DNA of 13,987 bases from Ardenticatenaceae bacterium. GTDB lineage: Bacteria; Chloroflexota; Anaerolineae; Promineifilales; Promineifilaceae. A program made the position numbers and the translations under genes. Below, one piece after another: positions 1 to 6,790 of this stretch. A model generated the notes under the pieces. That model was not told where the DNA came from, ran no database searches, and was given only the letters and a program-made list of their open reading frames with translations. Where the stretch lies: assembly GCA_020634495.1 (NCBI GenBank), contig JACKBR010000086.1:1-13987 (forward strand), written 5' to 3'. How positions within the stretch are numbered: the first letter of the stretch is position 1; the number at the start of each line of letters is the position of its first letter.

Positions 1-704
1 TCTCGCGCACCATTGCTGCTGGGATCATACTCAAAAATATGCTGTCCATAGGCAGGAGCCTCGCTTAGACGAACGTTGTATCGTATCGGTTGGCAGACAG
101 CTTCGCCAAAATATCCATCCAGTTGCGGCAATATTTCTTCTGTCTGCTTTACACGCCGGTCCAACGCTGTGGGTAGAACATATCTTAATTCGACTTGGTG
201 GTAGCGACTAACCTCCTTAATGCGGTGTGTAAATTCAATTAAACCATCCAGGCTTAGCACCTCGAGGTTAACCGGTGTTAATATCTCCTGGGCAAAAAAC
301 ATGACATTAATTTGCAGATTATCCCAGCCTGGAGACGTATCCAAAATGACGTAATCATAATATTTTGTGTAGGGGGCCAACGCATGGGCCAAGGTCTCTT
401 CCTGGCGCATATCCGCTTCGGCAATGACCTGTTTTACTGCTGCCAATCTGTGGCCTCCAGACAATAGATGGAGGTTGGGCCTTGCCTCAACAAGCGCTTG
501 CTCAAATTCAGCGTTACCGAGTATAAAATCTGCAAGTCCGATTTCAGGCCGAACACCCAGTGCCTTGCCCGCCTGCGCCTGGGTGTCGGTATCAATTAAC
601 AGTACGCGCCGTCCAGAAATGGACAGCGCAGCCGATAAATTTACAGCAGTAGTAGTTTTTCCTACACCGCCTTTGGACAGAGAGATCGATAATATTCTTG
701 CCAT
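1..704 (-). CDS. parA: ParA/Soj-family partition ATPase (3' end cut by window edge)
   Basis: A deviant-Walker ATPase of the ParA/Soj/MinD class, which drives segregation of chromosomes or plasmids together with a ParB-type DNA-binding partner. The frame is open from the ATG at 704 to the window edge, giving 234 codons. Residues 10-18 (SKGGVGKTT) carry the Walker A with signature Lys11 and Lys16. LLIDTD (35-40) is the A' motif, and YDYVILDTSPG (116-126) holds the Walker B Asp122. The last visible residues (NVRLSEAPAYG, then YDPSSNGA) match the usual ParA C-terminus, so little is missing. I see no Shine-Dalgarno before the ATG. No parB is visible; if present it would lie downstream, left of base 1. 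Base composition is lower in GC than the polymerase operon and the gene has no ACGGCCGT site, which could mean a plasmid-like or transferred origin. The family call is firm. Whether it serves the chromosome or a mobile replicon is unknown. Confidence 0.95.
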   Translation of the reverse strand, partial: MARILSISLSKGGVGKTTTAVNLSAALSISGRRVLLIDTDTQAQAGKALGVRPEIGLADFILGNAEFEQALVEARPNLHLLSGGHRLAAVKQVIAEADMRQEETLAHALAPYTKYYDYVILDTSPGWDNLQINVMFFAQEILTPVNLEVLSLDGLIEFTHRIKEVSRYHQVELRYVLPTALDRRVKQTEEILPQLDGYFGEAVCQPIRYNVRLSEAPAYGQHIFEYDPSSNGAR

Positions 705-737
705 GCGCGAACTGTACCACAAAACGGTTTACTGCGC

Positions 738-769
738 TACGTATACCAGCATATACCAAAGTATACGTA
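738..769. promoter_or_regulatory. Triple GTATAC box array / 9-bp inverted repeat upstream of parA
   Basis: TATAC occurs at 742-746, 752-756 and 762-766, exactly 10 bp apart, so all three lie on one face of the helix. The outer boxes extend into a perfect 9-bp inverted repeat: TACGTATAC at 738-746 and GTATACGTA at 761-769. The array ends 34 bp upstream of the parA start. ParA operons are often autoregulated by ParA or ParB at such operators. This is a candidate operator, inferred from position and symmetry. Confidence 0.5.
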
Positions 770-1627
770 CAATCGAAAGTAAACATAATCTATTAGCCGA
801 GGGTCCCGATCAAAATTGTGTCTACAGCTCAGAAATTTATATCCTCACATATCTAATGCCCCATAAATATTGACCCTCTGATAAAATCGATGGCATCATA
901 GCTGTTTCCCCAAACCACCTCTTTTGCATCATCATTAGCAATACACAACTCTCACTGCGACAAACCCGATCAATGTACCGGACACCCAAATTCAGCTCCA
1001 ACCGGATCTCGATTAAAGCGCACGCGACATAAGAGGCTCAGCATCAGTTTCCTGCCTTTGAGCAACATCCAAAAACAACAGCTAAACGGCCGTATTCAGG
1101 AGAGCAGGGGGCTCTACGAAAAACAACGGCCGTTTACCACCGCCACCCATTCCCTACCCACGCCAGCACAACCGGGGCAGGGCTCTCGCCACCAGTAGAT
1201 GTAAGCGATGTTGGGGGCTTGCAGACAGCTTCCTTAGCCAACACTGTGGCCCAAGCCATGCTTCAGGCCCTCCCAATGCCCTGCTGGACGAGGTTGAGGC
1301 TAATGACTATGTCGCCGATTCCGGCAAAGAGGGTGCCCTGCGCACAAGTGAGAACAAACTTGCCCAAGGAGTGGAGCGGCCGTTTTTTAGATTGAAACTT
1401 GGCTACAGTTGGTTGTTGGTGAGGTGATGCAGGCTGAAGGGTAGGTACAAAGCGGGTGGGGAAGTTGCCATGAGCGTATGAGCTGTAGAACAAGCCCAAG
1501 GTTTGGTTTGCTTGATTGCTGCTGGCGACAGGGGAAGCTGGGCAACGCTAGATAGACGACGCAGACATGGGCCTATCGACGAGTACATGGCCGCTTACGT
1601 GATGGCGGTTGGTGAATGGGGCCGAAT
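770..1627. other. Gene-poor stretch, possibly containing decayed coding sequence
   Basis: No ORF here has a recognisable domain. Two ACGGCCGT palindromes lie exactly 40 bp apart at 1086-1093 and 1126-1133. On the plus strand, 1190-1430 reads as protein-like sequence but only by switching frame near the ATG at 1258: one frame gives GGLQTASLANTVAQAML, and the next gives ALLDEVEANDYVADSGKEGA followed by a stop near 1427. Neither part matches a family I know. It may be a frameshifted gene remnant or chance. Confidence 0.3.
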
Positions 1628-2554
1628 TCATTTAACCGGTGGCCAGTTGTTCATCTGGCGGTGTGCTGCCAGGGCCAGCTGCACCGTCTGAAACTGAATC
1701 TCGACCGTTTCGTGAATAACCAGACCGTATCCGCCGGCCATCGTTACGGCAACCGGCAGTTGATCCTGCCGACACCGGGTCAGGACTAGCTGGTCACGCG
1801 CGGCGATGCCAGCTTTAGTCAGCGCCAGCCGCCCCAGGCGATCCCGCTCATACACATCTGCGCCAGCCAAATAGACAACCATGTCTGGGCGGGACAAAGC
1901 GAGAGCGCTGTTCAGCCCAGTGCGCAGCGCGGTCAGATAGGCGTCATCCCCTGTCTTGTCCGGCAGCCCGATATCTAGGTCACCGGGAATTTTTCGGTAG
2001 GGGAAATTCTTTTCACCGTGAATAGAGAAGGTAAAGATGGTCGGGTCTCTCTGAGCGATTTCGGCCGTGCCGTTCCCCTGATGCACGTCGCAATCCACAA
2101 CCAGCGCTCGCCGGATGCGCCCTTCCGCCTGCATCACTCGCAGGGCCACCATGACGTCGTTGAACATGCAAAAGCCTTGCCCCTCCGCCCGGCAGGCGTG
2201 ATGGGTACCGCCTCCCAGGGAGACAGCGATGCCTTCCTGCAGGGCGAAATGGCAAACGGCCGTTGTGGCTCCTATCGAGTAGCGCACCCGTTCGACCAAT
2301 TCCGGTGACCAGGGCAGACCGACGCGGCGGATTTCTTCGCGAGAGAGACGCCCGTTGAGAACACGATCCACATATTCGAGCGTGTGCGCTTTATACAAAT
2401 GGGGTAGGGGAGCTGGGGAAGGGGGATGCAGATCGATGCCGGTCAAGCCGTTGGCGGCCGTGATGCGCTGGCGCAGCAGGCTGTATTTTTCCACCGGGAA
2501 ACGATGTCCAGCGGGCAGAGGGAAAGTGACATGGTCGTAGGTGAATATCTTCAC
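1628..2554 (-). CDS. Histone deacetylase family protein (class IV/AcuC-like amidohydrolase)
   Basis: A zinc-dependent deacetylase of the arginase/deacetylase fold. Bacterial members remove acetyl groups from lysine side chains or small amines in the cytoplasm; the substrate here is unknown. Numbering from the GTG start, it shows the His pair GGGTHHA (H118, H119), the zinc ligands D154 and H158 in VDCDVHQGNG, the third ligand Asp in AGADVYERD (230-238), and MAGGYG (272-277). At 308 residues it has normal length. I chose the GTG at 2554 because family members begin at the KIFTYDHVTFPLPAGHRFP segment; a longer frame from a TTG at 2608 adds 18 residues that look unrelated. No strong ribosome-binding site precedes either start. 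It stands alone, with the decayed mobile patch upstream and the gene-poor stretch downstream. It carries an ACGGCCGT site at 2256, like the resident genes. The family is sure; the biological role is not. Confidence 0.92.
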   Translation of the reverse strand: MKIFTYDHVTFPLPAGHRFPVEKYSLLRQRITAANGLTGIDLHPPSPAPLPHLYKAHTLEYVDRVLNGRLSREEIRRVGLPWSPELVERVRYSIGATTAVCHFALQEGIAVSLGGGTHHACRAEGQGFCMFNDVMVALRVMQAEGRIRRALVVDCDVHQGNGTAEIAQRDPTIFTFSIHGEKNFPYRKIPGDLDIGLPDKTGDDAYLTALRTGLNSALALSRPDMVVYLAGADVYERDRLGRLALTKAGIAARDQLVLTRCRQDQLPVAVTMAGGYGLVIHETVEIQFQTVQLALAAHRQMNNWPPVK

Positions 2555-2714
2555 AGGTTTGTCTGGAAGCAATAATTTATATTTGAGCGTCGTTAATAAA
2601 ATAAGCAACTCTTCGGGAAGCTAGTCGCCAATCGTCTTTTCACCAGGCGAAAGGGAACTTGCAGGAAGTATAATTCAATTTAATGAGAACCTAGGGTATC
2701 AAAATTTAGAATGG

Positions 2715-3110
2715 ATGATCACTAGTCTGACTTTGCAGCCAGTCATTCAACTTCATGGCGCTTGGCAAGAAATCCAGGCACCATTGACACAGCCTTGACC
2801 GCCCAGCTAATCTGGGCAGCCTACGCTTTAGTGACATGTTCACCCTCTATAGCTGATTCCGGCTGATCCAGACGCTTACCAAACTCCGCTATTTGTTCGC
2901 CATGCTCAGTTAGTGTGGTATTTTGCCGCGTCTCTAGAATCATCTGTTGTCTGGCCATGTGCACGTCAGCTATCGCCATCTAGTAAGCTTGTGTTGAGGG
3001 AGAGAATCTTGTGTCAGAAGCTCCTTAATGTCTAATTCCGCTTCCAGGGTCAAACGTCCGTCTTGAAATGCTTCAGCCAGAGCCTTGTAACATTCACGTT
3101 GTATCGAATG
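2715..3110 (-). pseudogene. Remnant of phage antirepressor gene (C-terminal half)
   Basis: Read on the minus strand, this stretch matches the intact antirepressor at 4012-4851 from about its residue 119 to its residue 260. RECYKALAEAFQDGRL corresponds to RCYRVLHEAFQEGRL, MARQQMILETR to MARQQLLLESR, and AAQISWAVKAV to AMQISQAIKTI. The match needs a frame change near 2985 and passes in-frame stops, one a TAG just before the MARQQ block and one a TAG at 2821-2823, so the copy is dead. Its N-terminal half is missing and a truncated transposase occupies that place. The 170-residue frame at 2970-3482 is an artefact joining the two. It points away from the intact copy, so the pair was head to head. 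Confidence 0.8.
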
Positions 3111-3443
3111 AGTCGCTACCAACTGCTCCAATCCAGGGCTGCAAGCCCGATCCCCACCGACCATTGCGTGATGGTATGCTGGGCAATGACAACTATCTCT
3201 GCGATGACCAGTAGGGCAACCCGCTGAAAGGCCCGTTCCTGTCTGAAAATATGCTGATGTGCCAGAAGTAATTAGGCAGGCTTTTACCAAAGTCAGTTCT
3301 ACTGACAGAAAGACGCAAAGGCTACCGCCTGGAATCTTTGCTCCTTCGCGTGAAATTTTCTTGCGATTTACTATTTTTGGTAAAAGCGTAAGTAATTGGG
3401 CTAAATGCTTGAGATGATTTTCATTCTGAGAGATAGTTATCAT
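3111..3443 (-). pseudogene. Truncated transposase N-terminus (copy A), interrupted by a 112-bp insertion
   Basis: The frame starts at the ATG at 3443 with MITISQNENHLKHLAQLL, close to MTTIPQNENLLKHLPQLF of copy B. It is broken by the mini-element at 3278-3389. Removing that element plus one 12-bp repeat (124 bp) joins the two halves in frame, restoring FRQERAFQRVALLVIAEI and then ITQWSVGIGLAALDWSSW up to a TAG at 3116-3118. That pattern resembles the N-terminal region of DDE transposases I recall from Chloroflexota; the IS family is not certain. The catalytic region is absent because the sequence runs straight into antirepressor remnant near 3110. Non-functional. Confidence 0.65.
3278..3389. 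mobile_element. MITE-like 112-bp element with terminal inverted repeats and 12-bp target duplication
   Basis: The ends are AGGCTTTTACCAAA (3278-3291) and TTTGGTAAAAGCGT (3376-3389), inverted repeats matching at 13 of 14 positions, with the inner 11 perfect. They are directly flanked by AAGTAATTAGGC (3266-3277) and AAGTAATTGGGC (3390-3401), a 12-bp direct repeat with one mismatch. The related copy B lacks the insert and keeps a single version of the site (near 3805-3825), so the empty site is visible. The interior has small inverted repeats (GTCAG...CTGAC at 3292-3306; GCAAAG...CTTTGC) and no ORF. It must rely on a transposase encoded elsewhere. Target duplications of 10-13 bp are typical of some IS4-group elements, which is only a hint. 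Confidence 0.75.
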
Positions 3444-3529
3444 GGGAAGTGCCTTATTTGGTTTATATTTGATTGAAATCAACAGTAAACGAGTACACGT
3501 CCTTTTTTAAAAAATAGCCACACTATAGA

Positions 3530-3554
3530 GTGCGTGGCCATAACGGCCACGCAC
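3530..3554. repeat. Perfect 10-bp inverted repeat at the junction of IS copies A and B
   Basis: GTGCGTGGCC (3530-3539) and GGCCACGCAC (3545-3554) are perfect reverse complements around ATAAC (3540-3544). The left arm is the upstream terminus of transposase copy A and the right arm is the terminus of copy B, so this is best read as two IS ends meeting back to back across a short target sequence. No T-run follows, so it is unlikely to be a terminator. Confidence 0.6.
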
Positions 3555-3964
3555 CCATACTTTTGTATTTTAAAGAAGCCTCGTGCAGTTGCGTGCGCTT
3601 CTTTTGTTCAAAATGGGCAAGAAAGGGCTGATAATTGTCAGGCAAGGGCGGCTTAGGTAGACAAGCTGAATCCAATGAAACCTCTCTTGGTCAGCGAGAG
3701 TTAGGATTAATTGGGTAAAACGGTCTGCCAGGCAAAAACGGCTATCTCTGCGATGACCGGCAGATTTATCCGTTGGAAGACTTGTTCCTGTTTGAATATT
3801 GGGCATTGGGCTTGAAACAATTGGGGCAAATGCTTGAGAAGATTTTCGTTTTGAGGGATAGTTGTCATAGGAAGCAACTCGTTTTGTTTGTTTTTGGTCG
3901 AAACCTACATTAAACGGATACACTTCCTTTTTCAAAAAAGGCAACCTACAGGATGGGTGCGCGT
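3545..3964 (-). mobile_element. 420-bp deletion derivative of an insertion sequence (copy B)
   Basis: The two ends share inverted sequence: CGCACCCAT near the left end (3551-3559 region) and ATGGGTGCG near the right end (3953-3961). The element is bordered by ATAAC at 3540-3544 and again at 3965-3969, a possible 5-bp target duplication. It contains only the start of a transposase. Its right-hand 120 bp, from AAATGCTTGAGAAGATTTTC to the end, is homologous to the right end of copy A, including a TACAC-TCCTTTTT block. It is too short to be autonomous. Confidence 0.55.
3570..3868 (-). pseudogene. Transposase N-terminal fragment (copy B), frameshifted
   Basis: From the ATG at 3868 the frame reads MTTIPQNENLLKHLPQLF, then FQRINLPVIAEIAVFAWQ, and stops at 3707. 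The neighbouring frame continues with RFTQLILTLADQERFHWIQL and on to a stop at 3570. Placed after AWQ, that segment fits the ITQ...GLAALDWSSW part of copy A, so one frameshift around 3720 breaks the gene. The rest of the transposase is missing. It sits just upstream of, and divergent from, the intact antirepressor gene. Confidence 0.6.
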
Positions 3965-3982
3965 ATAACACGTGCTCCCATC
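3952..3982. repeat. Imperfect inverted repeat at the right end of IS copy B
   Basis: GATGGGTGCGCGT (3952-3964) and ACGTGCTCCCATC (3970-3982) are inverted repeats at 11 of 13 positions, again around ATAAC (3965-3969). The left arm is the end of copy B. The right arm looks like a worn IS end of the same type. It ends 29 bp before the antirepressor ATG and may lie in that gene's leader. Confidence 0.5.
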
Positions 3983-4011
3983 AAAGAAAGACGAAAGCAA
4001 GAGACAATATT

Positions 4012-4851
4012 ATGGCAGAAAAAGCATTAGTGCCCGTTGAGCAAAAAGAGGTGCTGTTCTATGATGATGAAATCCCGGCTGTTCTCATTCAGATGGGGGA
4101 TGAACAGGACATATATATTCCACTTCGCCCTATCTGCGATCATCTTGGTCTTGACTGGTCTGCTCAAACACGTCGTGTCCGTCGTGACCCGATCCTGAGC
4201 AAGTATGTCAGGTTTGTTGCCATTACAGCAACAAACCCCGAAGATGCCCAAAAAGGTGGCAATCCGAACATGCTCTGTCTTCCGCTTGATTACCTGAACG
4301 GTTTTCTCTTTGGCATTTCGGCAAACCGCGTCAAGGATGATCTGCGCGACCGCGTCTTGTTATACCAGGAACGATGCTATAGAGTGCTGCATGAGGCGTT
4401 TCAGGAGGGTCGGCTGACAGCGGTAACGGAGTTCGAAGAGCTGCTGTCGAGCGATACACCAGCCGCTCAAGCGTATAAAATGGCGCAGGCAATTATGCAG
4501 ATGGCCAGGCAGCAGCTACTCCTGGAATCTCGCCTGGAAGCGCAAGATAATCAGCTAATTGACCATGAGCAGCGCCTGGAAGAACTGGAGGCGACGCTGG
4601 GAGACACCGGCCGTTTCGTTACCCCTGATCAGGCAATGCAAATTAGCCAGGCAATCAAGACCATTGCCGGTGAAATCCAGAAGCGTACAAAGCAAAATGA
4701 ATACGGAAAGATTTACGGGCAACTGTACCGGCAGTTTGGTATTACCAGCTATAAGCAGCTGCCGGCCAGTAAATTCAATGATGCAATGATGTGGCTAACG
4801 AACATGTTTCGCAACATCACTGGCGCGACGGGAGACGAAGTGCCGTTTTAG
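4012..4851 (+). CDS. Phage-type antirepressor protein (P22_AR_N plus ORF6C-like)
   Basis: A 279-residue protein with the two-part build of phage antirepressors, which bind and inactivate prophage repressors or act in phage gene control. Residues 13-130 fit the P22 antirepressor N-terminal domain, with IPLRPICDHLGLDW (36-49), the RRVRRDP segment (54-60), LPLDYLNGFLFGI (90-102) and YQERCYRVLHEAF (118-130). Residues 160-197 are rich in E, L and Q and look like a coiled coil. Residues 202-265 (VTPDQAMQISQAI, YGKIYGQLYRQFGITSYKQLP, FNDAMMWL) fit an ORF6C-type C-terminal domain. The ATG at 4012 follows AAGCAAGAGAC, a weak ribosome-binding site. It is the only complete plus-strand gene in the window. 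No other phage genes surround it, so it is an orphan rather than part of a visible prophage. The decayed partner copy at 2715-3110 is its paralog. Whether it is expressed behind the IS debris is unknown. Confidence 0.88.
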   Translation: MAEKALVPVEQKEVLFYDDEIPAVLIQMGDEQDIYIPLRPICDHLGLDWSAQTRRVRRDPILSKYVRFVAITATNPEDAQKGGNPNMLCLPLDYLNGFLFGISANRVKDDLRDRVLLYQERCYRVLHEAFQEGRLTAVTEFEELLSSDTPAAQAYKMAQAIMQMARQQLLLESRLEAQDNQLIDHEQRLEELEATLGDTGRFVTPDQAMQISQAIKTIAGEIQKRTKQNEYGKIYGQLYRQFGITSYKQLPASKFNDAMMWLTNMFRNITGATGDEVPF

Positions 4852-5353
4852 GTAGTTGTCTCGCCATACCCACTTGGTACACGTTACGCTTGTGCAGCAA
4901 GCCCTAGAAGTGATTTGTCTGCGGCTCAAGTTCATTCATGGTTGCTGCAAGCTCTTTTCCGGTACGTTTGCTCTTGAAAAGTGTGAAGTGCCGACCCAAA
5001 GGTGACCCAATTCATTACCCCCAAACTGCAAGCTATAGTAGATACGGTTTAACAGTATCCTGACCGATTCTCTCGCAGCAGGCTGGCGAAGATGCTGGCA
5101 GGGGCAAAATTCTGGAAAGACACAAGCTTTTCGGAATACGGCCGTTTTGCCAGCCCCACAAAAAAGAACAACGAACATAGAAGTCTTGGTGCAGCTGGGC
5201 TAAACGGCCGAAACCAACTTATAGTCCGTCAACGCCCGTTGGAAGAAACTGGGTAGTCGGGTGGCAGTAACGATTTCGCATAGTAGTTCGATACTCGCGG
5301 CACACCTTTCTCTAGAAGTATGAGTCAATGACAACCCCCTTTCCCACAAAATA
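4852..5353. other. 502-bp stretch with no convincing gene
   Basis: No ORF has a recognisable domain or start. An ACGGCCGT site lies at 5138-5145 and another CGGCCG near 5205. Short inverted pairs are present, for example GCAGCAA near 4895 and TTGCTGC near 4942, but nothing forms a strong terminator after the antirepressor stop at 4851 or after the minus-strand gene ending at 5354. Confidence 0.4.
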
Positions 5354-6100
5354 TTAAGAATTTCCATATTGGCAATAGGCAGCTACAGGGCAGACGGAGG
5401 CCACCGGACAGGTTGGCTGGTTGCTTGGCCGTCGCTTACACCCCAGACGCCCCAAAGCATCCAAGGCGGGGAAGATTTCGGCTGACACTTTGTCCCCATC
5501 AATCATAAAGGCATTGAGTGCCCGGCTGGCCGCCTTTGAAACCGGCACGGGGAGACGATCTGCCCCCTTGATGGGTTGGTCGCCTGCCTGCGCCAGCCCG
5601 TGCAGCCAGCGAGGTGCCGTCTGCGGGCCAGATAATACGGGGAAAGTTGTTTTGCTTTCCTGAAGCATTGCCAGCAGTGCTGGGGCATCATAAGCATGAT
5701 CGTCTAGCAGCTGCCGGACTGAGCCACCGGCTCGCATCACCAGCGCCTGCCCCAGCCGCTGCCAGACGGTGACGTCGCTCTTCTTACGGGCAATTCCTGG
5801 CTGCTGCAGACGGTCGGCGAAGTCAGCTGGTTTGGCATAAGCCAGGAACTGGGGTGCAAAAAGTTCTGGGTCGGTAACGGCCGTTTGCCGGGCCGCCTGC
5901 CACAAAGGAACTGGGTCGCGCCCTCCGCTAAGGCCAAAGACAAGTGTCAGATAAGCCAGGTGGCGATCTTCACCCCGCGCCATGCCCGCTGGTAGAGGCC
6001 AGGTGGGGTCTGCCTCTCCCCAGAGAGCGCCGCTATCGTAGGCAGCCAGCAGGGTGGTGCGAATGGCTTGACGCGCTTTAGCTGAATCAGGGATGCTCAT
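5354..6100 (-). CDS. Four-cysteine protein, possibly HhH-GPD DNA glycosylase-like
   Basis: A 248-residue cytoplasmic protein that I do not recognise with certainty. Four cysteines close the chain at 221, 231, 237 and 243, in a C-X9-C-X5-C-X5-C pattern within GCKRRP...CPVASVCPVAAYC. This recalls the C-terminal iron-sulfur loop of endonuclease III/MutY-type glycosylases, whose usual spacing is C-X6-C-X2-C-X5-C. Residues 152-170 (TFPVLSGPQTAPRWLHGLA) and 183-190 (LPVPVSKA) resemble the region before the active site in helix-hairpin-helix glycosylase-like proteins. No clear catalytic Lys/Asp signature is visible, so activity is open. Its ATG at 6100 lies inside the end of the lipoprotein gene (14-nt overlap), suggesting translational coupling in one transcript. 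QTAV at 72-75 is encoded over an ACGGCCGT site. A plain zinc- or Fe-S-binding structural tail is the main alternative. Confidence 0.6.
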   Translation of the reverse strand: MSIPDSAKARQAIRTTLLAAYDSGALWGEADPTWPLPAGMARGEDRHLAYLTLVFGLSGGRDPVPLWQAARQTAVTDPELFAPQFLAYAKPADFADRLQQPGIARKKSDVTVWQRLGQALVMRAGGSVRQLLDDHAYDAPALLAMLQESKTTFPVLSGPQTAPRWLHGLAQAGDQPIKGADRLPVPVSKAASRALNAFMIDGDKVSAEIFPALDALGRLGCKRRPSNQPTCPVASVCPVAAYCQYGNS

Positions 6101-6701
6101 GGGATTGGTTTGTGAGGAACTCTGCCTGCGGCGATTCCTTAACGAGATCGGCCTGCACCCACCCTAGCGTGCCGTCTTCTATGGCCTGGACCAGCCACCA
6201 GCCACCGTCATCGGGCTGCTTAACCGCCACTGGCGAGATGTTGGGCAGTTGGGCAACTTCCTGGCCGGCCGGTGCCGCAAACAAGGGCACTGTTTCACGG
6301 TCAGCCTGGTAAAGATACGCCACCCGCCGCACGTAATAGTCGGAAATCCAGCCGGTGTCGCCATTGACCGTTTCGACCCGGTAAAAGCGCTGCAAATTTT
6401 GCGGGCCGCCATGCCGGATTTCCAGCACCGCTGCCGGGATGCCCGTATGGACAATGGCCCCAGGAGCTGCCGCCGCATCTGGCTCTTGCAGCAGCGTCAG
6501 TTCGTGCTCGGCGATAAGGCCATGCTCATCAACGCCGCTGAGCAGCACCCACAGCGAACCTTCCTGCTGGGCTAGCGTTTCTCCTGAGGAGTCGGAGATG
6601 GCAACGGCCGTTGGAATTGGGGTGGGGACAGCCGTTTCGACATCGGTACAGCCAGCCAGAAAAGCGGTACAGAGTAAGAATAATGATAAAAACTGTTTCA
6701 T
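6087..6701 (-). CDS. SH3-domain lipoprotein
   Basis: A 204-residue exported lipoprotein of unknown function. From the ATG at 6701 it begins MKQFLSLFLLCTAFLAGC, a signal peptide ending in a clear lipobox (LAGC), so Cys18 should be lipidated. A longer frame from 6743 adds 14 residues ahead of the signal and is unlikely. A short Thr/Pro-rich linker (TAVPTPIPTAV) follows. Two SH3b-like segments then appear: one around FYRVETVNGDTGWISDYYV and one around GGWWLVQAIEDGTLGWVQADLV, with the Gly-Trp-Ile/Val pattern of bacterial SH3 repeats that bind peptide or cell-wall material. The ribosome-binding site is poor. The gene overlaps the downstream four-cysteine gene by 14 nt and follows the lamin-tail gene by 89 nt across an 18-bp inverted repeat. 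A shared process with the cytoplasmic neighbour is not obvious. Confidence 0.75.
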   Translation of the reverse strand: MKQFLSLFLLCTAFLAGCTDVETAVPTPIPTAVAISDSSGETLAQQEGSLWVLLSGVDEHGLIAEHELTLLQEPDAAAAPGAIVHTGIPAAVLEIRHGGPQNLQRFYRVETVNGDTGWISDYYVRRVAYLYQADRETVPLFAAPAGQEVAQLPNISPVAVKQPDDGGWWLVQAIEDGTLGWVQADLVKESPQAEFLTNQSHEHP

Positions 6702-6711
6702 GGGGATTCGG

Positions 6712-6764
6712 GTGAGGCGTGAAACGTGATTTCGTTTTGTCATGTCTCACGTTTCACGCCTCAC
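6712..6764. repeat. 18-bp perfect inverted repeat between lipoprotein and lamin-tail genes
   Basis: GTGAGGCGTGAAACGTGA (6712-6729) and TCACGTTTCACGCCTCAC (6747-6764) are perfect reverse complements with a 17-nt loop. Its unit, CGTGAAACGTGA-like, is typical of small dispersed intergenic repeats. It lies 27 bp after the lamin-tail stop and 11 bp before the lipoprotein start. Without a T-run it is not a standard terminator, but an RNA hairpin here could limit read-through or protect the upstream message. Confidence 0.7.
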
Positions 6765-6790
6765 GGCCGTTGTATAAATGCCGCCTTAAC

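Noticed and set aside
592..786. 64-residue minus-strand ORF over the parA start
   Set aside because: It is a different frame of the same strand as parA, stops within it, and has no domain.
424..873. 149-residue plus-strand ORF
   Set aside because: It lies opposite the parA gene, whose reading frame has all family motifs; the plus frame has none.
1263..1588. Two small minus-strand ORFs
   Set aside because: No motif, no ribosome-binding site, and low-complexity composition.
2570..2690. TATAAA and TATACT boxes as the promoter of the deacetylase gene
   Set aside because: No matching -35 hexamer at 16-18 bp spacing, so the call would be guesswork.
2970..3482. 170-residue ORF as one real gene
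   Set aside because: It is a composite of transposase start, part of the mini-element in a shifted frame, and antirepressor remnant.
4936..5178. 80-residue minus-strand ORF
   Set aside because: No recognisable feature, no ribosome-binding site, and an unconvincing residue mix.
6712..6764. Inverted repeat considered as an intrinsic terminator
   Set aside because: No T-run follows on either strand; kept as a repeat only.
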